Shown piece after piece: positions 12,063 through 22,485 of a stretch of 64,000 bases of DNA. The notes beneath the pieces are model-generated. The model did not search any database, had not been told where the DNA came from, and worked only from the letters and a program-made list of their open reading frames with translations. This stretch comes from Pelecanus crispus (taxonomy: Eukaryota; Chordata; Aves; Pelecaniformes; Pelecanidae), in the NCBI RefSeq assembly GCF_030463565.1, contig NC_134675.1:17071862-17135861 (forward strand), given 5' to 3'. A program made the translations under genes and the position numbers. How positions within the stretch are numbered: position 1 is the first letter of the stretch; every line of letters begins with the position of its first letter.

Positions 12063-12965
12063 AACTGTGTCAGCTGAAATAACTAGAAATATGAGAGTTC
12101 TACCGGTCCTGTGACCGTTGTTTTCTAACCTGTATCTGACAAATTCATAATCTCAAATACTAACGGAAATCGTTGTTATTATAGATCTCTGAAATGTCAC
12201 ATAGATCTTTATCCAAACTCATTCTTTATCTGTTGCCCTCTAGCAGGTTCTCAAAAGTGCTTCTTGAACCAACTTTTTCCAGAGAATTAGACCAAGTTTC
12301 CCTTTTATCTATGCAACAGTTGATTATGTCATTTCAATCTTTCTTAATAACATTGGTGAAACATTTACTGTCTTTATTGCTGTCTTGTGAGAAAATCTAT
12401 TTCAAAAAATACCTATTTTTCAGTAATGATGGCTATGCTACTATATTTCAGTTCTCATATCAAGTTTCAGTCATTTAACCAAAGTAGTTCCCTTCCTTCT
12501 GTTCTTTTGTCCCAAATCTTTGATGTTTGTTACACAAATATTGCATTTATTATCTCCATTGGGTTTTCTATCCAGATTAGAGATAGTCCTTTGATTACCT
12601 GTCATTTTTCTGACTTCTCATCAATAGTAGTACTTTACTCTTTACTATTTTTCATTCTCTACTCACCTGTTTACCTGATTTTATTTAAATCAGGAGTGGA
12701 GATTACATGAATCTTCCCAAACCTTCTTTACTCACTTCTTAGTTTTAAGCTCTTAAGAATGTTAGACTAAATAATGCAATGCTGTTTTTCACATATTTGG
12801 TCCATAATTTAAAAAGAGTCCACTCTCAATGAATTGATGGTAGTCATCAAACATCCTAGAAACTTGATCCTAGAACCAGTCCTGAAGCTATTATTTTACC
12901 GTGCTTTTGGCCTTCCCCTGTACAAATGAGAAAAATTCCAGGTTCACTTCTGTATCCACCTGGTA
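12063..12965. other. Intron-like sequence, no element seen
   Basis: AT-rich sequence between a CR1 and the hAT target duplication. I see no gene or repeat. Confidence 0.4.
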
Positions 12966-13330
12966 GTCTAGAACAGTGGTCTCCAAACTTTTGATGCGCA
13001 CCCCTACCAGTACAAAAGTTTTTGAGCATACACCCCCACTATATGTGTATTTATTTATTTATAAATTATATACACATATTATAAAACTGTCCTGGTTTCG
13101 GCTGGGATAGAGTTAATTTTCTTCCTAGCAGCAGGCATAGTGCTGTGTTTTGGATTTAGTAGGAGAAGAATGTTGATAACACGCTGATGTTTTTGGTTGT
13201 TGCTAAGTACTGCTTATGCTAGTCAAGGACTTTTTCAGCTTCCCATGCTCTGCCAGGCGCACAAGAAACTGGGAGGGGGCACAGCCAGAATAGTTGACCC
13301 AAACTGACCAAAGGGCTATTCCATACCATA

Positions 13331-13353
13331 TGACGTCATGCTCAGTATATAAA
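13331..13353 (+). promoter_or_regulatory. LTR core promoter: CRE plus TATA box
   Basis: A perfect palindromic ATF/CREB site TGACGTCA (13331-13338) is followed 7 bases later by TATATAAA (13346-13353). The block is kept in most LTRs here, including other families, sometimes as TGATGTCA, the product expected from CpG decay. Confidence 0.7.
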
Positions 13354-13374
13354 CTGGGGGGGGGGGTGGCCAGG

Positions 13375-13392
13375 GAGCAGCGATCGCTGCTC
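13375..13392 (+). promoter_or_regulatory. 18-bp perfect palindrome at predicted RNA start
   Basis: GAGCAGCGATCGCTGCTC is its own reverse complement and begins about 29 bases after the TATA box, so it would fall at the very 5' end of the transcript. As RNA it can fold as a 7-bp stem with a GATC loop. Perfect copies occur at 5493-5510, 30227-30244 and 52601-52618; the 3' LTR has one mismatch. Confidence 0.6.
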
Positions 13393-13668
13393 GGGAACTG
13401 TCTGGGTATCGGTCGGCGTGTGGTGAGCAATTGCATTGTGCATCACTTGCTTTGTGTATCATTATTATTATTATCATTATTATACTGTTACTATTAGCAT
13501 TACTATTTTACTTTATTTCAATTATTAAACTGTTCTTATCTCAACCCAGGAGTGTTTCTCACTCTTACTCCTCCGATTCTCTCCCCCATCCCATCGGGGC
13601 AGGGGGAGTGAGCGAGCGGCTGTGTGGTGCTTAGTTGCTGGCTGGGGCTAAACCATGACAGTCCTTTT

Positions 13669-13686
13669 TGGCGCCCAACGTGGGGC
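13669..13686 (+). other. Primer binding site, tRNA-Lys(1,2) type, copy 2
   Basis: TGGCGCCCAACGTGGGGC matches the tRNA-Lys(1,2) complement exactly and starts 8 bases after the LTR end (spacer GTCCTTTT). Confidence 0.88.
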
Positions 13687-13780
13687 CCGAAGGGTTTGAG
13701 ATAAGAACAGATTACCCAGAGTGTATTAAGGAGTCTGTTAACAGTCGCCGGTCACGATATTAGTTCATCTGATCTGCACC

Positions 13781-15769
13781 ATGTTCTTTTTTTTGCAGCA
13801 CGCGTTAAAACTTGTTGTCAGTTTGTGTAGTGTGCTATGCTCTGCAGTGATTCATGATCTTTTGCTTGGGAGGCTCCTTATCAAAACCCTGACCATGAGC
13901 ATTCTTTGGTATTTGGGTTTCATACAGAAGTCACTACTGTACTTCGGGTACTACCTCATGGAGAGAGTTAGCAATTATACTTCTTACTCTGAGAGGCTTG
14001 TTGTGGAGGAAATACAGAATGGCACCTTTGCTGCCTTCTTCTATGATGTTTCCTCCTTCATTACAACAACTTTTCAGTATCTGGAACACCCCTGGGCAGT
14101 TAAGATACTTCTATTGATACTTCTTGGGAATGTTGTTTCCGTTTTGATAAAGGTAAGCAGTTTAAAAATATCATCCAGAGATCTACCCCAAGGCTGGATA
14201 GTTATGAGTGGCAGGGTGTGTGGGATAGTATGGGCTAGTACCTAGGGCAGTGGGCACCTCCAGTGCTTTGGAACTTCACCCCTGAACAAGTGCAGAATCC
14301 TGAAGAATTAGTAAAGTATTTGGAAGAAGTATGTTGTCACCCTGGTAGCTCCAGAGAGACACAAATCATTGCAACATGCTGGGGGCTGGCCCATGCCTAT
14401 CGAGCCGTGGTCAACACTATTCAGTACCCTCAAGGGAAAGAGAAGGTCTCTGGATCTGATGACAAAACAACAAGCACTGTGGCTACTCCAACCCCCACTA
14501 CAGGCCCTGCGGCTACTCCAACCCCCACTACAGGCCTTGCAGCTTCTCAAACCCCTGCCCCAGGCACTGCGGCTACTCCAACCACAGCCACGAGCACTGC
14601 GGCTACTCAAACCCCAGTGACAGACACTGCAGCTAAACCAGAGAACCAACCCGCGCCGGTATCAGTTGCCCCTATACAGAAGAAAAAATACATGAGGAAA
14701 TCAGTTCGTTTAGTAAGGGATGAAGATGAACCAGGGCCATCACGAGAACCAGAGGAGGAAGAACCCATAAATGAGATGGTGACCACCCGATCCCTATCCC
14801 TGAGTGAGCTGTGAGATATGCGAAAAGATTTCGGTCGTCATCCAGGTGAGCACATCATCACCTGGCTGCTCCGATGCTGGGATAACAGGGCCAGTAGCCT
14901 GGATTTAAAGGGTAAGGAAGCCAAGCAGCTGGGATCCCTTTCCAGGGAAGAGGGCATTGACAAAGCAATTGGACAAGGAGCAAAAACTCAGCCTCTGGAG
15001 GCGACTTCTGTCAAGCGTGAAGGAAAGGTATCCCTTCAAGGAGGATGTGTTATACCGCCCAAGCAAATGGAGCACCATAGAGAAGGGTATCCAGTACTTG
15101 AGGGAATTAGGCGTGCTGGAGGTGATTTATAGTGACCTGAACGATGAGCAGTTACCCAAAGATCCAGATGAAGTCAGGTGCACACAATCCATGTGGCAGA
15201 AGGTGGTACAGAGCACACCAGCATCGTATGCCAACTCGTTGGCAATACTGGCCTGGAAAGATGACGAGGCACCAACGGTGGATGACATGGCTAGACTACT
15301 CCGGGAATACAAGGAAAGTATCTCTTCCTCCCTACGGGCCTGTGTCTCGGCTGTGGAAAAACTGTCTGAAAAAATATGCCAAGAGTTCCAACAACTCAGA
15401 GAGGATCTGTCCTACTCCCCACCTGTACGGACCACTATCTCAGCCATTAGGAGTCAACGTCCCTATGCTCAAGAGAGAGGATATAGAGGATACACACCAC
15501 GGGGCACCCTGTGGTTTTCCCTGCGTGATCACAGAGAGGACCTGAGGAAGTGGGATGGAAAACCCACCTCGACCCTAGAGGCACGGGTGCATGAGTTGCA
15601 AGGAAAAACTATTACAAAAGGCGGTTCTCCCAGGAAAATTGCAGCTCCAGTTTCCAGTGAGCAGTTCCCCAGACAGAGTAAGAGGGCTAATTTTACTTCC
15701 GATCTTAATCAAGGGACTTTTGATTCACATTTACAAGGAGTGAACAACGAATACTATGACCAGTGTTAG
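13781..15769 (+). pseudogene. gag: ERV copy 2 gag (broken)
   Basis: Colinear with copy 1 gag: hydrophobic leader, 10-residue Thr/Pro repeats, capsid-like region. At least three breaks: a 4-base deletion near 14155 that shifts the frame after the fourth hydrophobic segment (and makes a GTAAGC sequence), TGA at 14812-14814, and a 1-base loss near 14985. All three are shared with copy 3. Ends at UAG 15767-15769. Confidence 0.9.
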
Positions 15770-15797
15770 AGGGGCCCTGCCTCCAGCCAGGTGGAGG
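15767..15797 (+). promoter_or_regulatory. gag UAG with downstream hairpin, copy 2
   Basis: UAG 15767-15769, 10-base spacer, then the stem CCTCCA (15780-15785), loop GCCAGG, TGGAGG (15792-15797). The loop could also pair with CCTGG at 15839-15843, which would make a pseudoknot. Pol follows in the same frame as gag. This layout resembles the readthrough signal of gammaretroviruses; function here is inferred. Confidence 0.55.
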
Positions 15798-18763
15798 AAA
15801 GGGACAACCGGGTTTACTGGACTGTGTGGATTCGATGGCCTGGAACGTCAGACCCACAGGAGTATAAGGCTCTAGTGGACACCGGTGCACAGTGCATGCT
15901 AATGCCATCAAACTATAGAGGGGCAGAACCCATTTGTATTTCTGGAGTGACAGGGGGATCCCAACAGCTAACTGTACTGGAAGCTGAAGTGAGCCTAACT
16001 GGGAATGAGTGGCAAAAGCACCGCATTGTGACTGGCCCGGATGCTCTGTGCATCCTTGGCATATACTACCTCAGGAGAGGGCATTTCAAGGACCCAAAAG
16101 GGTACCGGTGGGCTTTTGGTATAGCTGCTTTGGAGACAGAGGAAATTAAACAGTTGTCCACCTTGCCCGGTCTCTCAGAGGACCCTTCGATTGTAGGGTT
16201 GCTGAAGGTTGAGGAACAACAGGTGCCGATCGCTACCACAACTGTGCACCGGCGGCAATATCGCACCAACCGAGACTCCCTGATTCCCATCCATAACCTG
16301 ATTCGTCGACTGGAGAGCCAGGGAGTGATGAGCAAGACTCGCTCACCCTTTAACAGTCCCATATGGCCAGTGCGAAAGTCTAATGGGGAGTGGAGACTAA
16401 CAGTGGACTATCGTGGCCTGAACGAATTTACACCGCCGCTGAGTGCTGCCGTGCCAGACATGCTAGAACTTCAATATGAACTGGAGTCAAAGGCAGCCAA
16501 GTGGTATGCCACAATTGATATTGCTAATGCCTTTTTCTCCATCCCTTTGGCAGCAGAGTGCAGACCCCAGTTTGCTTTTACCTGGAGGGGTGTTCAGTAC
16601 ACCTGGAACCGACTGCCCCAGGGGTAGAAGCACAGCCCCACCATTTGCCATGGACTGATCCAGACGGCACGGGAACAGGGTGAAGCTCCAGAACATCTGC
16701 AGTACATTGATGATATCATTGTGTGGGGCAATACAGCAGAAGAAGTTTTTGAGAAGGGAAAGAAAATAGTCCAAATCCTTCTGAAGGCTGGTTTTGCCAT
16801 AAAACAGAGTAAGGTCAAGGGACCTGCACAGGAGATCCAGTTTTTAGGAATAAAATGGCAAGATGGACGTCATCAGATCCCAATGGATGTGATCAACAAA
16901 ATAACAGCTATGTCCCCACCAACTAGCAAAAAGGAAACACAAGCTTTCTTAGGCGTTGTGGGTTTCTGGAGAATGCATATTCCAAATTACAGCCAGATCG
17001 TAAGCCCTCTCTGAGAAGTGACCCGGAAGAAGAACGAATTCAAATGGGGCCCTGAGCAACAACAAGCCTTTGAACAAATTAAACGGGAGATAGTTCATGC
17101 AGTAGCCCTTGGGCCAGTCTGGGCAGGGCAGGATATTAAAAATGTGCTCTACACCGCAGCCGGGGAGAATGGCCCTACCTGGAGCCTCTGGCAGAAAGCA
17201 CCAGGGGAGACTCGAGGTCGACCCCTAGGGTTTTGGAGTCAGGGATACAGAGGATCCGAAGCCTGCTATACTCCAACTGAGAAAGAGATATTGGCAGCAT
17301 ATGAAGGGGTTTGATCTGCTTCGGAAGTGGTTGGTACTGAAGCACAGCTCCTGCTGGCACCCCGACTGCCGGTGTTGGGCTGGATGTTCAAAGGGAGGGT
17401 CCCCTCTACACATCATGCAACTGATGCTGCATGGAGTAAGTGGGTTGCATTGATCACACAACGGGCTCGAATAGGAAACCCCAGTCGCCCAGGAATCTTG
17501 GAAGTGATAATGGACTGGCCAGAAGGAAAAAACTTCAGAATATCACCAGAGGAGGAGGTGACACGTGCTGAAGAGGCCCCACTGTATAATAAATTTCCAG
17601 AAAATGAAAAGCAATATGCCCTGTTCACTGATGGGTCCTGTCGTCTTGTGGGAAAGCATCGGAGGTGGAAAGCTGCTGTATGGAGACCTATACGACAAGT
17701 CGCAGAAACTGCTGAAGGAGAAGGGGAGTCGAGTCAGTTTGCAGAGGTGAAAGCCATCCAGCTGGCTTTAGATATTGCTGAAACAGAAAAGTGGCCAGTC
17801 CTTTATCTCTGTACTGACTCATGGATGGTGGCAAATGCCCTGTGGGGGTGGTTGCAGCAATGGAAGCAGAGCAACTGGCAGCGCAGAGGCAAACCAATCT
17901 GGGCTGCCGCATTGTGGCAAGATATTGCTGCCCGGGTAGAGAACCTGGTTGTAAGAGTTCGTCATGTAGATGCTCATGTACCTAAGAGTTGGGCCCCTGA
18001 AGAACATCAAAACAACCAGCAAGTAGATCAGGCTGCTAAGATTGAAGTGGCTCAGGTGGATTTGGACTGGCAACATAAGGGTGAATTATTTATAGCTCGG
18101 TGGGCCCATGACGCCTCAGGCCATCAAGGAAGGGATGCAACGTATAAATGGGCTCCTGATCGAGGGGTGGACTTAACTATGGACAGTATTGCACAGGTTA
18201 TTCATGAATGTGAAACATGCGCTGCAATCAAGCAAGCCAAGAGGTTCAAGCCCCTCGGGTATAGTGAACGATGGCTGAAATATAAATATGGGGAGGCCTG
18301 GCAGATTGATTACATCACGCTCCCACAGACCCGCCAAGGCAAGCGCTATGTGCTCACCATGGTGGAAGCAACCACCGGATGGCTGGAAACATATCCCGTG
18401 CCCCATGCCACCGCCCGGAACACCATGCTGGGCCTTGAAAAGCAAGTCCTGTGGCGACATGGCACCCCAGAAAGAATCGAGTCAGACAACGGGACTCATT
18501 TCCGAAACAACCTCATAGACACCTGGGCCAAAGAGCACGGCATTGAGTGGGTATATCACATCCCTTACCATGCACCAGCCTCCGGGAAAATTGAGCGATA
18601 CAATGGATTGTTAAAGACTACCCTGAGAGCAATGGGTGGTGGGACGTTTAAACATTGGGATACGCATTTAGCAAAAGCCACCTGGTTAGTCAACACCAGG
18701 GGATCTGCCAATCGAGCTGGCCCTGCCCAATCAAAAGTTTTTACGTACTGTAGAAGGAGATAA
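15791..18763 (+). pseudogene. pol: ERV copy 2 pol: protease, RT, RNase H, integrase (broken)
   Basis: One frame with three stops: TAG 16625-16627, TGA 17012-17014, TGA 17312-17314. Protease DTG starts at 15878. RT active site YIDD is at 16703-16714. RNase H acidic motifs are near 17625, 17740 and 17815. Integrase has an HH...CETC zinc region and the catalytic triad at 18308 (D), 18485 (D) and 18593 (E) with 35 residues between the last two. The frame ends at 18763, while tail-like integrase sequence continues in another frame, a feature shared with copy 1. No dUTPase or env is seen. Confidence 0.92.
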
Positions 18764-19405
18764 AGTCCCTGTAGTGCACATGAAAAATATGCTGGGGAAG
18801 ACAGTCTGGGTTACTTCCCCCTCTGGCAAATGCAAACCCATTCGGGGGATTGCTTTTGCTCAAGGACCTGGGTGCACTTGGTGGGTGATGTGAAAGGATG
18901 GGGAAGCCCAATGTGTACCTCAAGGGAATTTGATTTTGGGTGAAAATAGCCAATGGACTGCATTGTATGATATTAATTGCTTTATAATACTGTATGTTAT
19001 CTCTTAACTGCATGTTAATATAATGATATAGTAGGTTAATATTAAGTATATAATACTGTATATTATGATTGCTATATGCCACATCAATGGTATTGCAGTA
19101 AGAATTGCCCAGCTTAATGAAAATGAACTTTGATGAAACCATGTTGGAATGAGAACTGACTTCAGCATGCAACAATCCAACACTGCACACCACCTCTCCT
19201 GCTCTGAAAGACTGTGATGACAGATGGAACCCAAAGTCATGGGCTAAATGAACTCAATGGACATTTTAGAGGGATGGGCCATAGACGAAGGGAATGATAT
19301 CTGTGTGTATATCAAGATAGGGAAAGCGGTGGTGATTAATTGGAACACATTGGAAAGGGGAGGGCCTGTGCATGACGTAGATGGTATAGAATAAGGGGTG
19401 GATAC
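18764..19405 (+). other. ERV copy 2 region between integrase and 3' LTR
   Basis: The first about 130 bases look like the SH3-like integrase tail in a shifted frame. The rest is AT-rich with stops in all frames, and there is no env. A purine-rich stretch (GGAAAGGGGAGGG near 19352 and AATAAGGGGTGGA just before the LTR) may be the polypurine tract. Confidence 0.65.
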
Positions 19406-19972
19406 TGTCCTGGTTTCGGCTGGGATAGAGTTAATTTTCTTCCTAGTAGCAGGCACAGTGCTGTGTTTTGGATTTAGTAGGAGAAGAATGTTGATAACAT
19501 GCTGATGTTTTTAGTTGTTGCTGAGTACTGCTTATGCTAGTCAAGGACTTTTTCAGCTTCCCATGCTCTGCCAGGCGCACAAGAAACTGGGAGGGGGCAC
19601 AGCCAGAATAGTTGATCCAAACTGACCAAAGGGCTATTCCATACCATATGACGTCATGCTCAGTATATAAACTGGGGGGGGGTGGCCAGGGAGCAGCGAT
19701 TGCTGCTCGGGAACTGTCTGGGTATCGGTGGGCGGGTGGTGAGCAATTGCATTGTGCATCACTTGCTTCGTGTATCATTATTATTATTATCATTATTATA
19801 CTGTTACTATTAGCATTACTATTTTACTTTATTTCAATTATTAAACTGTTCTTATCTCAACCCAGGAGTGTTTCTCACTCTTACTCCTCTGAATCTCTCC
19901 CCCATCCCATCGGGGTAGGGGGAGTGAGCGAGCGGCTGCGTGGTGCTTAGTTGCTGGCTGGGGCTAAACCAG
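19406..19972 (+). repeat. 3' LTR of ERV copy 2
   Basis: Matches the 5' LTR throughout, with about 15 differences by eye, including a T in the GATC centre of the palindrome. Its last bases differ from the family consensus, so the right boundary is uncertain by a few bases. Confidence 0.9.
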
Positions 19973-20090
19973 GATGAAAGATGAAATTTTTTTTATTTAT
20001 TATTGGTACAAAAAACCTCTGCTCTTGCTAAAAAAATGTTATTATTAATTTTTAGTGAGAGCAATGTGATTGAATATACTTAATTATTTT

Positions 20091-20312
20091 TTAAAATCCT
20101 GGTTTAACATTTTGTGATACAGTGATCCAAAGGTCTGGCTCTAAGTTCAGTTTATTTCGATACTTGGTTTTAATGGCTGTCATAGCTGCAAAAGATACCT
20201 CACAAAGATACATGGATCCGAATGGAAGAAGTGCATCGTTGCCTGCGCTTGCTAAATCATGATACTCATTTTTCAATCCCATCCATGAATTATGCAAAAT
20301 TTTTTGCTGAAA
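20091..20312 (-). pseudogene. hAT transposase C-terminal remnant
   Basis: The - strand encodes a segment with the motif pattern LPFGSMYLCEVSF...AMTAIKTKYRNKL...EPDL, typical of the dimerisation (hATC) domain of hAT transposases of the ZBED/Charlie type. It ends at a stop at 20091. It is separated from the upstream part (22071-22485) by an LTR insertion. Confidence 0.8.
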
Positions 20313-20317
20313 TTTGG

Positions 20318-22065
20318 TGTTGTGGTTTAACCCTGTAAGGCAGCTAAGCACCACACAGCTGCTCGCTCACTCCCCCTCCAGTGGGATGGGGGAGAGAATC
20401 GGAAGGGTAAAAGTGAGAAAACTCGTGGGTGGAGATAAAGACAGTTTAATAGGTAAAGCGAAACCTGCGTGCACAAGCAAAGCAAAACAAGGAATTCATT
20501 CACTACTTCCCATTGGCAGGCAGATGTTTAGCCATTTTCCAGGAAAGCAGGGTGTGGTGGTTTGACCCTGGCTGGATGCCAAGTGCCCACCAAAGCCGCT
20601 CTATCACTCCCCTTCTCAACTAGACAGGGGAGAGAAAAAGCTCATGGGTGGAGATAAGGACAGGGAGATCAATCAGCAATTACTATCACGGACAAAACAG
20701 ACTCGACTTGGGGAAAATCAGTTTAATTTATTACCAGTCAAATCAGAGTAGGAAAATGAGAAATAGAACCAAATCTTAAAACACCTTCCCCCCACCCCTC
20801 CCTTCTTCCCAGGCTCAACTTCACTCACGATTTTTCTCTACCTCCTCCCCCCAAGCGGCACAGGGGGGATGCGGAATGGGGGTTGCGGTCAGTTCATCAC
20901 ATGTCTTCTCTGCCGCTCCTTCCTCCTCAGGGGGAGGACTCCTCACACTCTTCCCCTGCTCCAGAGTGGGGTCCCTCCCACGGGAGACAGTCCTCCATGA
21001 ACTTCTCCATGGGCTACAGTTCTTCAGGAAGTGCTCTAGTGTGGGTCCCTTCCATGTGGTGCAGTCCTTCAGGAGCAGACTGTTCCAGCATGGGTCCCTT
21101 CCACAGGGTCACAAGTCCTGCCAGTAAACCTGCTCCAGCATGGGCTCCTCTCTCTGTGTCTCTTTCTCCACGGGTCCACAGGCCCTGCCAGGAGCCTGCT
21201 ACAGAGTGGGCTTCCCACGGGGTCACAGCCTCCTTTGGGCAAATCCACCTGCTCCGGCATGGGGTCCTCCACGGGCTGCAGGTGGATATCTGCTCTACTG
21301 TGGACCTCCATGGGCTGCAGGGGGACAGCCTGCCTCACCATGGTCTTCTCCACGGGCTGCAGGGGAATCTCTGCTCCGGTGCCTGGAGCACCTCCTCCCC
21401 CTCCTTCTTCACTGACCTTGGTGTCTGCATAGTTGTTCCTCTCACATATTCTCACTCCTCACTCCAGCTGCAGTTTGTGTCCCGGTTTTTTTTTTTTTCC
21501 CCTTCTTAAATGTTATCACAGAGGTGCTACCACCTCTGTGCCACCACTCTGATTGGCTCGGCATTGGCCAGCGGCGGGTCCGTCTTGGAGCCAGCTGGCA
21601 TTGGCTCTATTGGACATAGGGGAAGCTTCTAGCAGCATCTCACAGAAGCCACCCCTGTAGCCCCCCCCCCTACCTTGCCACGCAAACCCAATACACAGGG
21701 CTCCATCATGCATAACAGTTCCTTAGGAAGACAAGCGCCATAACTCTGAACGTCCCCCCACCTTCCTCCTTCTTCCCCACAGCTTTATATGCTGAACATG
21801 ATGTCATATGGTATGGAATATCCCTTTGGTCAGTTGGGGTCAGCTGTCCCGGCTGTGTCCCTTCCCAACTTCTTGTGCACCCCCAGCCTACTTGCTGTTG
21901 GGGCAGTGTAAGAAGCAGAAAAGGCCTTGACGCTGTGTAAGCACTGCTCAGCAACAGCTAAAGCATCCCTGTGTTATCAACACTGTTTTGGTCACAAATC
22001 CAAAACATAGCCCTATACCAGCTACTATGAAGAAAATCAACTCTATCCCAGCCAAAACCAGTACA
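20318..22065 (-). repeat. Solo LTR, second family, split by a nested LTR
   Basis: TGTTGTGG...GTACA ends, flanked by TTTGG (20313-20317) and TTCGG (22066-22070), a 5-bp duplication with one change. About 600 bp of LTR is interrupted by the element at 20553-21695. It retains the conserved block with TGATGTCA and the TATGGTATGGAATATCCC sequence. The interruption falls inside the hAT transposase. Confidence 0.82.
20553..21695 (-). repeat. Solo LTR, third family, nested inside another LTR
   Basis: 1143 bp, TGTGGTGG...AATACA, with a perfect 5-bp duplication CAGGG (20548-20552 and 21696-21700). Contains several degenerate copies of a roughly 45-base GC-rich unit (CTCCATGGGCTGCAG-like) between about 20990 and 21380. 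AATAAA read on the - strand supports the orientation. A second copy starts at 63584. Confidence 0.82.
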
Positions 22066-22070
22066 TTCGG

Positions 22071-22485
22071 CTAGTAAATTTCCATCTTCCCTGATGTCAA
22101 TCGGTTGTTCTTGCAAATTGATAGGAAGGTGTTAGAGTTTTATAGTTTTAACAAATGGGTTCAAAACCTACTGAAGCTTTTCATTTGGAAGATTTTTTAA
22201 ACAGGTTAGAAAATTCTGTTTCCAAATTTTTTAAGTGCACAAATATGAGACTTTTTATAGATGACATGTTTGCACTGTTTTTGTCAACAAAATCACATAA
22301 TGATGGAAACACTTCCAAACATCTGTTGTCAAAATGCTCTCTGCATAGCACAGGTTTCTCTTGAAAAGCAGTTGCTTTCTCACTCCTTGTTAAAATAATA
22401 CCTTTACCTTGAAAGGACTGATTGTCTGTTTATTTTTTCAAAAATATCTGCATAAGCAGATAATAAGCAGCAAATCCACTTATGA
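22071..22485 (-). pseudogene. hAT transposase middle remnant
   Basis: The - strand translation, with stops, keeps the pattern of the region upstream of hATC (ESILTTDVW, NLPNEKLQ, LNPF, EQPIDIREDG), running up to the LTR insertion at 22065. Decayed beyond function. Confidence 0.65.

Larger units (their letters stand above)
13088..13660 (+). repeat. 5' LTR of ERV copy 2
   Basis: 573 bp, TGTCCTGG to CCATGACA. Features in order: CRE at 13331-13338, TATA box at 13346-13353, palindrome at 13375-13392 at the expected transcription start, TAA-type microsatellite about 13460-13490, and a likely polyadenylation signal ATTAAA at 13524-13529. U3 is therefore about 288 bases. Confidence 0.93.
13088..19972 (+). 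mobile_element. ERV copy 2, complete ERVL-like provirus with both LTRs
   Basis: Order: 5' LTR 13088-13660, primer site, gag remnant, UAG and hairpin, pol remnant, about 640 bases without env, 3' LTR from 19406. It sits inside the hAT element. By eye the LTRs differ at about 15 positions in 570, so the insertion is neither fresh nor ancient. The 3' LTR end deviates from its family (AAACCAGGATG where relatives have AAACCATGACA), so the target duplication cannot be read. Confidence 0.92.

Noticed and set aside
14151..14160. GTAAGC after the hydrophobic leader in copies 2 and 3 as a real splice donor
   Set aside because: It is produced by the 4-base deletion; copy 1 has GGTCAGTAAGC with an open frame through it, so a donor is not needed.
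18741..19193. 150-codon - strand frame at 18741-19193 as a possible env or accessory gene
   Set aside because: Antisense to the ERV, AT-rich, no signal peptide or fusion motif pattern.
20883..21509. 208-codon frame at 20883-21509
   Set aside because: Lies wholly inside the 1143-bp LTR and comes from its GC-rich tandem units.
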